A stretch of 64,000 nt of DNA, taken from the NCBI RefSeq assembly GCF_009729205.1, contig NZ_VTHB01000004.1:310001-374000 (forward strand). Reading direction: 5' to 3'. Positions 1-10,627 of this stretch are shown piece after piece (within the stretch, counting starts at the first letter, position 1; every line of letters starts with the position of its first letter). The notes under the pieces were generated by a model. It saw nothing but the letters and a program-made list of their open reading frames with translations. It was not told where the DNA came from and ran no database searches. The DNA is from Mycobacteroides sp. CBMA 271. GTDB taxonomy: Bacteria > Actinomycetota > Actinomycetes > Mycobacteriales > Mycobacteriaceae. Made by a program: the position numbers and the translations under genes.

Positions 1-137
1 TGCGCGCCGGTCTTGGCGCCTATCGAAGTCAGCAGCAGGCTGGGGGCCATCCCAGGAACATGATGTCCCAGATAGCCTTTCGACGCGATGTAGACGTTCT
101 GGTGCACCCCGAGGATCTTGGCCACTAGACGGCTCAT
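1..137 (-). CDS. Deazaflavin (F420)-dependent nitroreductase family protein, N-terminal fragment
   Basis: Only the first 45 codons are inside the window; the gene runs off the left edge. It starts at ATG (complement of 135-137) with an AGGAGA ribosome site 7 nt upstream. The visible residues include an N-terminal amphipathic stretch, then YLGHHVPGMAPSLLLTSIGAKTG in outline. The order Gly-His, Pro, Leu-Leu-Leu-Thr-Ser-x-Gly-x-Lys-Thr-Gly is the start of the Ddn/FDOR split-barrel fold, whose members use F420H2 to reduce quinones or nitro compounds. It is divergent from the START-like gene at 220. The substrate cannot be told from this fragment. Confidence 0.6.
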   Translation of the reverse strand, partial: MSRLVAKILGVHQNVYIASKGYLGHHVPGMAPSLLLTSIGAKTGA

Positions 138-219
138 GGGCGTCTCTCCTTTGGGAGGCTGTAGCGAAATGCCAGGATGGGAGTATCCGAGCGCCAATGA
201 GAAGGGTAGCGTCTGTCAG

Positions 220-660
220 GTGGCTGAGAAGACTACCCAAACGATTGCCATCGATGCCGAACCCGGCAAGGTGATGGCGGTGATCGCCGATATCGGCGCC
301 TACCCGGAATGGGTGTCGGAGTACAAGGAAACCGAGGTGCTCGACACCGACTCCGAGGGCAGGGTCAAGCGCGCCCGGTTGGTGTTGGACGCAGGAGTTC
401 TCAAGGACACCCAGGTCCTCGAGTATGTGTGGGCCCCGGACGGCCGAAAGGTCACCTGGACCCTGGCGGAAAGTTCCCTGTTGCGTTCGCTAGAAGGGAC
501 ATACCTTTTGGCGCCCAAGGGGTCTGGCACCGAGGTGACCTATGAGCTCGCGGTCGACCTTCAGATCCCGATGATCGGAATGCTCAAGCGCAAGGCCGAA
601 CGCAAGATCACCGATTCCGCGCTCAAGGACCTGAAGAAGCGAGTCGAATCTGACCGCTAG
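220..660 (+). CDS. SRPBCC (START-like) family protein, Rv2185c/TB16.3 ortholog
   Basis: A 146-residue protein starting at GTG (VAEKTTQTIAID). The frame is open upstream to 118, but similarity to the M. tuberculosis protein TB16.3, as I remember it, begins at this GTG. The body fits a single SRPBCC hydrophobic-cavity domain: an N-terminal beta strand, the helix around PGKVMAVIADIGAYPEWV, and a long C-terminal helix ending in KDLKKRVE. Such domains bind lipids or polyketides; no ligand is known for this one. The ArsA-like ATPase follows 40 nt downstream on the same strand, so the two are probably co-transcribed, as in other mycobacteria. Confidence 0.8.
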   Translation: MAEKTTQTIAIDAEPGKVMAVIADIGAYPEWVSEYKETEVLDTDSEGRVKRARLVLDAGVLKDTQVLEYVWAPDGRKVTWTLAESSLLRSLEGTYLLAPKGSGTEVTYELAVDLQIPMIGMLKRKAERKITDSALKDLKKRVESDR

Positions 661-700
661 CGACGTCGACGCGGCGCCGCGCCCAGATGTCGAATCACCG

Positions 701-1930
701 TTGACAGCCACCATCGGTCTCTTCGTCGGCAAGGGGGGCGTGGGTAAGTCGACGCTGGCCGGAGCCACCGCCGTGCGCTATGCCCGTGCCGGGCAGCGGG
801 TGCTCGCGGTATCCACCGACCAGGCGCATTCCCTCGGTGACGTGTTCGGTGTTCGGGTCGACCCCTCGCCGGGCGCTCATTGTGTGCGGGTGCTCGAGGA
901 CCCGTACGGGGGCCAGCTCGACGTGATGGCGCTGGACACTCTGGGCCTGTTGGAGCGGCGCTGGGGCGATATCGCCGAGACGATCGCCGTGCAGTATCCC
1001 GAATCCGATATCGGTTCGCTTGCCCCCGAAGAGCTTTCCGCGTTACCCGGAGTGCAGGAGATGCTGGGGCTGCACGAGGTACAACAGCTGGCCGAGACGG
1101 GCGAATGGGATGTCGTGGTTGTCGACTGCGCCTCGACGGCCGACGCGTTGCGCATGCTGACCCTGCCCGGAACCTTCGCGGTGTACCTGGAACGGGCCTG
1201 GCCGCGGCATCGTCGACTTAGCGGCATCGGGTCGCCGCGCGCCCTGATCCTGGCCGAACTGTTGGAACGTGTTGCGGCGTCGGCGGATCGGCTCGCCGGC
1301 CTGCTCTCCGACGCTGATCGGGTGGGCGCACATCTTGTGCTGACTCCCGAAAGGGTGGTGGTGGCCGAGGCCATCCGCACCCTGGGAGCGCTGGCGCTGA
1401 TGGGTGTGCGCATCGACCAGGTGATCGTCAATCAGGTTCTCATTCAGGATGATTCGTACGAGTATCACAACCTGCCGGCTCATCCGGCATTCGACTGGTA
1501 CATGCAGCGCATCGCCGACCAACGTGCCGTTCTCGATGAGCTGGGGCAGGCGGTGGGGGATGTGGAGATGCTGCTGGTCCCGCATCTGCCGCGCGAACCG
1601 ATCGGTCCGGAAGCCCTCGGCGAACTGGCCGATCTGGTGCGGCGTCGCGACGGGGCCAAGCCGCCAGCCCCGCTGGCGACCGTCGTCGAGCACGAATCGG
1701 GATCCGGGGCCGACACCGTCTATCGGCTACGGCTAGAGTTACCGCAGATCGACCCGGCCACGTTAAGCCTAGGCAGGGTGGGAGATGACCTGGTCATCGG
1801 CGCAAACGGGATGCGCCGGCGGGTCCGGCTGGCCTCCGTGCTGCGGCGCTGTGTGGTTGTCGATGCCCGGCTCGTCGGTGGCGAGCTGACCATACGGTTT
1901 AGAGCGGATCCGGAGGTGTGGCCGACGTGA
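701..1930 (+). CDS. ArsA/GET3-like P-loop ATPase (Rv2184c ortholog)
   Basis: A 409-residue protein with a deviant Walker A motif GKGGVGKST at residues 10-18, the signature of the SIMIBI ArsA/MinD class. STDQAHSLGD near residue 48 corresponds to switch I of ArsA, and the hydrophobic strand before VVVDCASTADALRML (about residue 148) to the Walker B/switch II region. The C-terminal 80 residues form a separate beta-rich domain (VYRLRLELPQID onward), as in actinobacterial ArsA-like proteins. The start is TTG at 701; no ATG or GTG lies between it and the upstream in-frame stop. There is no arsenic gene nearby, so an arsenite pump role is unlikely. The partner is probably the START-like or downstream protein. 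Confidence 0.75.
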   Translation: MTATIGLFVGKGGVGKSTLAGATAVRYARAGQRVLAVSTDQAHSLGDVFGVRVDPSPGAHCVRVLEDPYGGQLDVMALDTLGLLERRWGDIAETIAVQYPESDIGSLAPEELSALPGVQEMLGLHEVQQLAETGEWDVVVVDCASTADALRMLTLPGTFAVYLERAWPRHRRLSGIGSPRALILAELLERVAASADRLAGLLSDADRVGAHLVLTPERVVVAEAIRTLGALALMGVRIDQVIVNQVLIQDDSYEYHNLPAHPAFDWYMQRIADQRAVLDELGQAVGDVEMLLVPHLPREPIGPEALGELADLVRRRDGAKPPAPLATVVEHESGSGADTVYRLRLELPQIDPATLSLGRVGDDLVIGANGMRRRVRLASVLRRCVVVDARLVGGELTIRFRADPEVWPT

Positions 1931-2325
1931 CGGATACTCATCCGGAGCTCGGCCCCGAGCTGCGGGCGATGGCCGCCTCGATTCTCGACAAGCTCGACCC
2001 GGCGCTGCGGCAGGCAGCACGCGCCCCTGGCGACGGCAGCGCGGGCGGTGGAAAGTGCAATCAGCTGTTCTGTCCGGTGTGTGCGCTGGCGGCACTCGTC
2101 GAGGGCGAACACCATCCGCTGTTGGCGACCATCGCCGAGCACAGCCTCGCGTTAGTGATGGTGGTGCGGGCCATGCTGGAGGCACAGGGGACGGGCAATC
2201 CGGCCGGTCCCGATGACCCCGACGGCGACGGTCCAGGTGGCGGTTACCAGAGCCCGTTTCCACCGGCACCGCCGAGCTCGCAATCGACGGGGTATCAGCC
2301 CATCCCGGTCGACATCGACGAGTGA
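1927..2325 (+). CDS. Conserved mycobacterial protein of unknown function (Rv2183c ortholog)
   Basis: A 132-residue protein. I chose GTG 1927 because it overlaps the ATPase stop as GTGA and has GGAGG 10 nt upstream; GTG 1918 is an in-frame alternative. The middle has two cysteines in NQLFCPVCALAAL, a possible metal or redox pair, between a helical N-terminus (LGPELRAMAASILDKLDPAL) and a Pro/Gly-rich, probably disordered tail. It is the third gene of the START-ArsA-like operon, so it may act with the ATPase. I cannot assign an activity. Confidence 0.7.
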   Translation: MTDTHPELGPELRAMAASILDKLDPALRQAARAPGDGSAGGGKCNQLFCPVCALAALVEGEHHPLLATIAEHSLALVMVVRAMLEAQGTGNPAGPDDPDGDGPGGGYQSPFPPAPPSSQSTGYQPIPVDIDE

Positions 2326-2740
2326 TCCGGTCGCGAGCACCTCAAACTGCTTCCGGGACACCGTGTCCCATTGCGACCCGACTCGGAGCATCGGCAGGGC
2401 GGGCTCGGCCGACCACAGGGTTGGCGCGGTGCTGCTCGTCCGAGCCTGCGTCGTAGGTCTCGACCAGGCCCAGCAGAAGCGTTTGGTCCATGTCGAGCGG
2501 TCGTGCCGATAGGGCCCGATGTGCGAGCAGATCACGTCCCGCGCCTCGTGCGCCCAGTCCGGTGAGAAGGCATCGCCCACCGCTACGAATTCGCCGTCGA
2601 CGAACTCTTCCGGCATCCCCGGCACGCGAGTGCGCGGGACCTTAGACAGTCCACGGAGTTTCGCCGGCGCCGAGGGTAAGCTCGGCGCCAGCCCCAGGGA
2701 GTTCACTGGATCCGGGATGGGGAACGGGAGAGGATGCGCG
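2326..2740. other. 415-bp spacer with a doubtful or decayed minus-strand reading frame
   Basis: There is no convincing gene between the Rv2183c-like gene and the acyltransferase. On the minus strand an open frame runs down from ATG 2706. Its early part (about 2640-2490) has good codon usage and protein-like sequence (MPEEFVDGEFVAVGDAFS). Around 2490-2430 the best codon usage and most protein-like reading shift to another frame (MDQTLLLGLVETYDAG, ending at the stop at 2342). They then seem to shift back. This suggests a small frameshifted remnant, but a chance open frame in GC-rich DNA is also possible. The promoter of the plus-strand acyltransferase should lie at the right end. Confidence 0.3.
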
Positions 2741-3472
2741 ATGTTCTATTGGCTGCTGAAGTTCGTCTTCATGGGGCCGATCCTGCAGCTTCTGGGCCGC
2801 CCGAAAGTGGAAGGGATGGAGCACATCCCAACCTCGGGCCCGGTGATCCTGGCGGGCAACCACCTGGCTGTGGTCGACAGTTTCTACTTGTGCCTGGTGA
2901 TGCGTCGCCGGGTGACCTTCCTGGCCAAGAGCGAGTACTTCACCGAACCCGGATTCAAGGGCTGGCTCAAGCGCTCATTCTTTAGTGGCGCGGGGCAGGT
3001 GCCTATCGACCGCACCAGCGCCGATGCGGCCCAAAATGCGTTGAGCACTGCCAAGCGTCTACTCGGTGAGGGCAAGCTACTGGGCATCTACCCGGAGGGC
3101 ACGCGGTCTCCGGACGGTCGGCTCTTCAAGGGCAAGACCGGTTTGGCCCGGATGGCGATGGAGACCGGGGCGCCGGTCATCCCCATCGCCATGGTCGGCA
3201 CCGACGTGATGAACCCCCCGGGAACCGCTCGCTGGCACTTCGCCAAGGTGACCGTGAAAATCGGTAAGCCGTTGGACTTCTCGCGTTTCGATGGGATGGC
3301 CGGTAACCGCTTCATCGAACGTGCCGTCATCGATGAGGTGATGTATGAACTGATGCAGCTGTCGGGTCAGGAGTACGTCGACATCTATGCGGCCTCGCTC
3401 AAGGAAGACACAGCCAAGCCCACAGAATCCTCTGAACAGCCAGACCGCATCCCGGAGAGCGCCGCCGGTTAA
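2741..3472 (+). CDS. 1-acyl-sn-glycerol-3-phosphate acyltransferase (PlsC family, Rv2182c ortholog)
   Basis: Catalyses acyl transfer from acyl-CoA or acyl-ACP to lysophosphatidate or a similar acceptor in membrane phospholipid synthesis. The 243-residue protein has the full PlsC motif set: NHLAVVD (HX4D catalytic dyad, His41/Asp46), the GAGQVPIDR block II around residue 88, and YPEGTRSPDG block III at about 117-126. The N-terminus (FYWLLKFVFMGPILQLL) is a membrane-interacting helix. The start is ATG 2741 behind GGAGAGG; the frame is open further upstream but lacks similarity there. A mannosyltransferase follows on the same strand, consistent with a lipid/glycolipid neighbourhood. Confidence 0.88.
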   Translation: MFYWLLKFVFMGPILQLLGRPKVEGMEHIPTSGPVILAGNHLAVVDSFYLCLVMRRRVTFLAKSEYFTEPGFKGWLKRSFFSGAGQVPIDRTSADAAQNALSTAKRLLGEGKLLGIYPEGTRSPDGRLFKGKTGLARMAMETGAPVIPIAMVGTDVMNPPGTARWHFAKVTVKIGKPLDFSRFDGMAGNRFIERAVIDEVMYELMQLSGQEYVDIYAASLKEDTAKPTESSEQPDRIPESAAG

Positions 3473-3561
3473 GCCCGGTGTCGGTCAGCTATCCGCGCCG
3501 GTACCGCTAGTCTTGAGGCCACCCGCGGGCTAACTGAGAGATGCGAGGGCGTGCCGAATTC

Positions 3562-4845
3562 ATGACCGAAACCACCGTCGCGGATGGCTCCGCTCGTCGT
3601 GTCGCGAGATGGATCACGTGGGGTGGGCCGCTCGTCCTCGCGGTCGCGCTGTTGCTGCATGTGCTCGTCTTCGTGCACTGGCCGACGTACGCGCTGCAGA
3701 TCGATGTGTTGGTCTACCGGTTCGGCGGCGTGCGCGTCCTGGATGGTCTGGATCTGTACTCGATAGGCCGCAACGGCGAGCTTGACGACCTGCTGTTCAC
3801 CTACACCCCGTTCGCGGCCTTGGTATTCACCCCGTTGGCCTTTATCACCGACTTCACCGCGCAGGTCCTTGCGCTCATCGTGTTCCCGGCGCTGCTCATC
3901 TACTCGGTGTGGCGCATGTTGACCTGGTTGGGCGTATCCGCCAAGGCCGGGATGTGGGGACTGTTGGCCCTTCTGGTGGGTCTGGTGTCCTGGCTGGAGC
4001 CGGTACGGCTGTCGATTCAGCTGGGCCAGATCAACCTGCTCATCCTGGCCCTGGTGGTGACGGACATGCTGGCCCCCAAACGGTGGAAGCTGGCCGGGAT
4101 CGGCATCGGCATCGTGGCCGGCATCAAACTGACACCGATGATCTTCATCGTCTTTCTGTTCGTGGTGGGACGGATTCGTGCGGCGGTCGTCGCCACGGCC
4201 ACATTGATCGCCACCATCGGTCTAGGGTTCGTCTTCTTGCCGTCGGCCTCGCACTACTACTGGGTAGAGCGCGCCTTCGAGAAGATCAGCCGCATTACCC
4301 GCGACCCCACCGCGAGCACCAGCCTCAGCGGCCTGTTCCTGCGGTTGGATCTCTCGGCCGGGACGGCCACTGTGCTGTCGGCGCTGGTGCTGGTGGCTAG
4401 CCTGGCGATCGCCGCGATGGCCTATCGGCGCGGTCAGCTACTGCTGGCGATCTCCATCGTGGGTATGGCCTCGGCGGCGGCCTCGCCGTTCAGCTGGAGC
4501 CATCACTGGGTGTGGTTCGTGCCGCTCGTCGTTCACCTGGCTTACCGGGGTTATGTGCTGGGCAAAAGGGCATCCGCGGCCACGATGTGGGTGTTCAGCG
4601 TGGTGTTCGCGGCGTGGTTCACTAGCCTGAGTGGGAAGACACCAGACTCCGGGGCGTTGACGCTGCGGCCCGGCGGCATCTTGAACGACTTGATCCCGGG
4701 CCTCTATGTGTTCGTCCACCTTGGGGTGTTGGTCGCTAGTTGGATCTGGCTGCGGCGAGAGCGACCGGAAGCGAATGATGTTGAACGCGAGGATAAATCG
4801 GCGTCGACCAGTGAGCTCGCGCCGGCCTCCCCGGCGCACAACTAG
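3562..4845 (+). CDS. mptC: Alpha-(1->2) mannosyltransferase for LM/LAM branching (GT87, Rv2181/MptC ortholog)
   Basis: A polytopic GT-C glycosyltransferase of about 427 residues that uses polyprenyl-phosphate-mannose to add alpha-1,2-mannose branches to lipomannan and lipoarabinomannan on the outer face of the membrane. Visible features are about ten hydrophobic helices, the early luminal loop YALQIDVLVYRFGG with an acidic residue typical of the GT-C catalytic loop, and the family block GQINLLILALV near residue 160. The last 30 residues are hydrophilic. ATG 3562 is preferred because it gives the length of the tuberculosis ortholog; ATG 3541 is also in frame. It sits with mptA (9070-10623), the enzyme that makes the alpha-1,6 backbone. 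Confidence 0.82.
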   Translation: MTETTVADGSARRVARWITWGGPLVLAVALLLHVLVFVHWPTYALQIDVLVYRFGGVRVLDGLDLYSIGRNGELDDLLFTYTPFAALVFTPLAFITDFTAQVLALIVFPALLIYSVWRMLTWLGVSAKAGMWGLLALLVGLVSWLEPVRLSIQLGQINLLILALVVTDMLAPKRWKLAGIGIGIVAGIKLTPMIFIVFLFVVGRIRAAVVATATLIATIGLGFVFLPSASHYYWVERAFEKISRITRDPTASTSLSGLFLRLDLSAGTATVLSALVLVASLAIAAMAYRRGQLLLAISIVGMASAAASPFSWSHHWVWFVPLVVHLAYRGYVLGKRASAATMWVFSVVFAAWFTSLSGKTPDSGALTLRPGGILNDLIPGLYVFVHLGVLVASWIWLRRERPEANDVEREDKSASTSELAPASPAHN

Positions 4846-4854
4846 GCGGCCGGC

Positions 4855-5370
4855 GTGCGCTTCTTCTACGACACCGAGTTCATCGACGACGGTCGCACCA
4901 TCGATCTGATCTCGATCGGGATGGTCTGCGAGGACGGCCGTGAGTATTACGCCGTCTCCACCGCCTTCGATCCGGAACGGGCAGGCCCCTGGGTGCGCCA
5001 GAACGTGTTGCCCAAGCTGCCCGCGCTGTCGTCCCCGCTGTGGCGATCCCGTGGCCAGATCCGTGACGATCTGGCCGAGTTTCTCGGCCTGGGCGGCTCG
5101 GGCCCTAGATCGGGCCCGGCGGACCCCATTGAGCTATGGGCGTGGGTGGGCGCCTACGACCATGTGGCGCTCTGCCAGCTGTGGGGGTCGATGACGGCGC
5201 TCCCGCAGCCCATCCCGCGGTTCACGCTGGAGATCAAGCAGCTGTGGTACGACCAGGGCCGGCCTGTCATGCCAAAACGGCCCACCGACTCCCACGATGC
5301 ACTGGTGGACGCCCGGTACAACATGCTGCGCTACCACGCGATGGTTCCTCCCGGCTCACCGCTTGCTTAA
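4855..5370 (+). CDS. 3'-5' exoribonuclease, DEDDh family (Rv2179c ortholog)
   Basis: A 171-residue RNase T-like single-domain nuclease. FYDTEFIDDG at the N-terminus supplies the first acidic pair (Asp and Glu of DxE), WAWVGAYDHVALCQL in the middle holds the third acidic residue, and DSHDALVDARYN near the C-terminus gives the catalytic His and final Asp of the DEDDh set. The tuberculosis ortholog was described as a 3' exoribonuclease structurally close to RNase T. The start is GTG 4855, 9 nt after the mannosyltransferase stop, so translation may be coupled. Confidence 0.82.
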   Translation: MRFFYDTEFIDDGRTIDLISIGMVCEDGREYYAVSTAFDPERAGPWVRQNVLPKLPALSSPLWRSRGQIRDDLAEFLGLGGSGPRSGPADPIELWAWVGAYDHVALCQLWGSMTALPQPIPRFTLEIKQLWYDQGRPVMPKRPTDSHDALVDARYNMLRYHAMVPPGSPLA

Positions 5371-5408
5371 TCTCCGGGACAAGAAATCCGTCTATTAGGC
5401 ACGGTTAA

Positions 5409-8086
<2,678 letters not shown>

Positions 8087-8125
8087 CGCATTGATGGTAT
8101 CGAGTGACGCCGTGGTCCCCGTCCG

Positions 8126-8563
8126 TCAATGCCGCTCGTCGAGCATTTCGCGAAGGGAGAGAAGGATCGGCCCAGCTCCCGAAAACAGCATCGTTCGCCA
8201 TTGACGGTGCAGGGGAATGGTCGGGTCGAACCGGCCGTAGGTGACGCGGAGCCGGGTGCCGCCGGGCTCCGGCAGCAGGTTCCAGCGGGACGTCACTTCG
8301 ATTCCGGGGGCGCTCAACACCTGCTCGATGTGCTCATTGGGCACCACGCTCGTGTACGTGGTGGTAACGACGCCGTCGAATCCGACCGCGGGTTGGGGAT
8401 GGGTGACGATGACGCGTGTCTGTCCGACCTCAACTGGCGTATCGCTGACCTCGTTCACCTGTGAGGCGACCAGTTCCAGCGAGACGAGGACTTCCCAGAC
8501 TTTTTCGACGGGGTGGGGGTAAAACTCGGTGAACGTGATCGATGTCGGGTCGCCTGAAGTCAA
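8126..8563 (-). CDS. SRPBCC family protein (polyketide cyclase/AHSA1-like)
   Basis: A 145-residue protein with a single START-like fold. The first strand is SITFTEFYPHPVEKVWEVL, where the Phe-Tyr-Pro-His-Pro-x-x-Lys-Val-Trp pattern is typical. A mid-domain beta sheet (TRVIVTHPQPAVGFDG) and a C-terminal helix (GPILLSLREMLDERH) follow. It starts at TTG 8563 with GAGAGG 5 nt upstream. It lies 39 nt upstream of pknL on the same strand and may share its promoter. I know of no equivalent gene between pknL and Rv2175c in M. tuberculosis. Ligand unknown. Confidence 0.7.
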   Translation of the reverse strand: MTSGDPTSITFTEFYPHPVEKVWEVLVSLELVASQVNEVSDTPVEVGQTRVIVTHPQPAVGFDGVVTTTYTSVVPNEHIEQVLSAPGIEVTSRWNLLPEPGGTRLRVTYGRFDPTIPLHRQWRTMLFSGAGPILLSLREMLDERH

Positions 8564-8668
8564 GTCGCGCCTCTCGCCGTGTGGTTCGGTCCGAGGTTAC
8601 GCGCGTCACCACACCCGGAGGCCATTTTTGGCCGAGGTTGGCGCGCGGGACGACTACCGTCTTTTGTT

Positions 8669-9073
8669 ATGAGCTCAATTCCGTTTGTCGCCGACACACT
8701 TGACGTCGATGAGCCGCTGTTCACCCTCAAAGAGGTGGCCGCCCGCCTTCGGCTCCCGGTGAACAAGGTTCAGCAGTATCTGCGCGACGGTGAGCTGATT
8801 GCCGTGAAACGCGATGGCGAAATCAAGGTTCCTGTCATCTTTTTCAGCGTCGACGGCCCCGTGGTGAAGCATTTGTTCGGGCTGTTGTCGGTGCTGCGGG
8901 ACGGCGGCTTCCACGAGCCCGAAATCATGCGCTGGTTGTTCACCGGTGATGAGTCGCTCACGGTGACCCGCGATGGCACCACCGAACGCATCGAGGCGGC
9001 CCGCCCGGTCGACGCGTTACACGGGCATCAGGCGCGGGAAGTGCTGCGCCGGGCGCAGGCGATGGCCTACTAG
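8669..9073 (+). CDS. Winged-helix DNA-binding protein, PknL partner (Rv2175c ortholog)
   Basis: A 134-residue protein starting at ATG 8669 (MSSIPFVADTLDVDEP). The central helix-turn-helix reads FTLKEVAARLRLPVNKVQQYLRDGELIAVKR; its recognition helix is followed by the wing (EIKVPVIFF). The C-terminal half (GGFHEPEIMRWLF and DALHGHQAREVLRRAQAMAY) is the most conserved part of the family. In M. tuberculosis the protein is phosphorylated by PknL on an N-terminal threonine, which releases DNA. Thr10 and Thr18 of this protein are candidates. It is convergent with mptA; the stop codons share CTAG at 9070-9073. Confidence 0.82.
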   Translation: MSSIPFVADTLDVDEPLFTLKEVAARLRLPVNKVQQYLRDGELIAVKRDGEIKVPVIFFSVDGPVVKHLFGLLSVLRDGGFHEPEIMRWLFTGDESLTVTRDGTTERIEAARPVDALHGHQAREVLRRAQAMAY

Positions 9074-10623
9074 CCGGCCGGTGCGGGGACAGACGCCTTC
9101 GGTGCGTCCGGATCCTGCGGTTCGGGTGCGGTGTTGATCATCCGCCAGGCGATTGCTGCGCAGGTAGCGGCGATCAGCACATGGATCCATACGTACATGC
9201 CGTGGGAGCCATCGGGTTTGAAGATCACCATGATCCAGGTGGAGAACCCTGCGATGGCGGCGATGGCGGCCCGAGATTGGGTCAGCGGCGCCGCGACCGC
9301 AAGTGGCCAGCTGTAGTACCACGGCAATGCGGCGGGCGCCATGAGCACCACGATCGCCATTGCCCATAGGATCCCGAGCATGGCGTCGCGTTCGTTGTGG
9401 CGGTGTCGCCACCACACCACCGGCAGGCTGAGCGCGATGACCATGACGCCGATGATGCGCGTGACCTCCAGCACGGCATCGAAATTGACGGTCACGAATA
9501 GGCCCGCGAAGACATTGATCACGTTGGCGACGGCGGTCGGCACGGTGAGCCAATTGACGATCTTCACAGCGGATCCCGCAAATGCGGTGAGCCATCCGAA
9601 CCCGACGCCGGTGATCCAGGACATGAGGGCGAACACCGTGACCGAGATCGCCACCGAACCGGTCGAGGCGAGCGCGAATGCTACCGAAGGGCGGCGCGGC
9701 GGCACGCCGTCACCGTGATCTGTGGTCAGGCGACGCATCCAGATCCATACCAGGAACGGAAGGGCTAGGCCGGCGCTGGCCTTGACCACCACCCCCAGTG
9801 CAACCACCGCGATACCCCAAACATGGTGGCGCTCAAGGGTGAGTGCGATGCCGGCCATCATGAGACCGACCATCAGCATTTCGTTGTGCACACCGCCCAT
9901 GAGGTGGATGATCACCAGCGGATTGAGCGCGCAGATCCACAACGCCATACTGGCGTTGGTTGAGAAGAACTTTGCGACGCGGGGTGTCGCCCATACCAGC
10001 AGCGCCAGCCCGGGCAGCATGCACAATCGCAGCAGCATGGTTCCCGCCACCACGTCATCACCGACGATTTGGGTGACGAATCGCGCGATCAGTAAGAACA
10101 GCGGCCCATAGGGGGCGGTGGTGGTGGACCAGATCGGACTGACGTTCTCCAGCAACGCATTCGGGTTCTCGACCGGACCCACCAGATACGGATCTAATCC
10201 GTCGCGGAGCAGCGCACCCTGCGCGAGATAGGAATAGGCGTCGCGGCTGAAGACCGGCACCGAGGCTAGCAACGGCAGCAGCCAACAGGGGATGACGACG
10301 AAGAGAGACTCCTTGGTCACTTTGCCCGCGATGACGTGTCGGCCGAGGCCGAGCCAGGCCATCAACATGAGGGCCACCCCGAGCCACATCGTGATCGAGG
10401 ACACCACCAGCCCGTGGCCGAAACGCAGCCAGGACAGTCCGAAGGATTCCAGCAGCGGATCGTGCTGTCGGGTGCTGCCCGCGCCCAATCCGCCGATGGC
10501 GATGAGCATGGCGCCGCCGAATCCGGTGATGGCTGCGCGGCCGGCAGGGGCGTGCAGGAAGCCGGCCGCCCAGCTGTCTCGGCTCTTGCTGGGGGGCTCC
10601 AATGCCTTCGATGATGTGCTCAC
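9070..10623 (-). CDS. mptA: Alpha-(1->6) mannosyltransferase MptA (GT-C) for lipomannan backbone
   Basis: Extends the alpha-1,6-mannan backbone of lipomannan using polyprenyl-phosphate mannose. The 517-residue multi-pass protein has at least ten hydrophobic helices, the outside loop SVPVFSRDAYSYLAQGALL with the acidic catalytic region, and conserved ALWICALNPLVIIHLMGGVHNE and LPWYYSWPLAVAAPL blocks. The GTG at 10623 gives the length of the tuberculosis protein and leaves 4 nt to the idsA2 stop. An in-frame ATG at 10677 would overlap idsA2 by 50 nt. Co-transcription with the prenyl synthase is logical because MptA needs a polyprenyl carrier. Confidence 0.88.
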   Translation of the reverse strand: MSTSSKALEPPSKSRDSWAAGFLHAPAGRAAITGFGGAMLIAIGGLGAGSTRQHDPLLESFGLSWLRFGHGLVVSSITMWLGVALMLMAWLGLGRHVIAGKVTKESLFVVIPCWLLPLLASVPVFSRDAYSYLAQGALLRDGLDPYLVGPVENPNALLENVSPIWSTTTAPYGPLFLLIARFVTQIVGDDVVAGTMLLRLCMLPGLALLVWATPRVAKFFSTNASMALWICALNPLVIIHLMGGVHNEMLMVGLMMAGIALTLERHHVWGIAVVALGVVVKASAGLALPFLVWIWMRRLTTDHGDGVPPRRPSVAFALASTGSVAISVTVFALMSWITGVGFGWLTAFAGSAVKIVNWLTVPTAVANVINVFAGLFVTVNFDAVLEVTRIIGVMVIALSLPVVWWRHRHNERDAMLGILWAMAIVVLMAPAALPWYYSWPLAVAAPLTQSRAAIAAIAGFSTWIMVIFKPDGSHGMYVWIHVLIAATCAAIAWRMINTAPEPQDPDAPKASVPAPAG

Positions 10624-10627
10624 GTGG

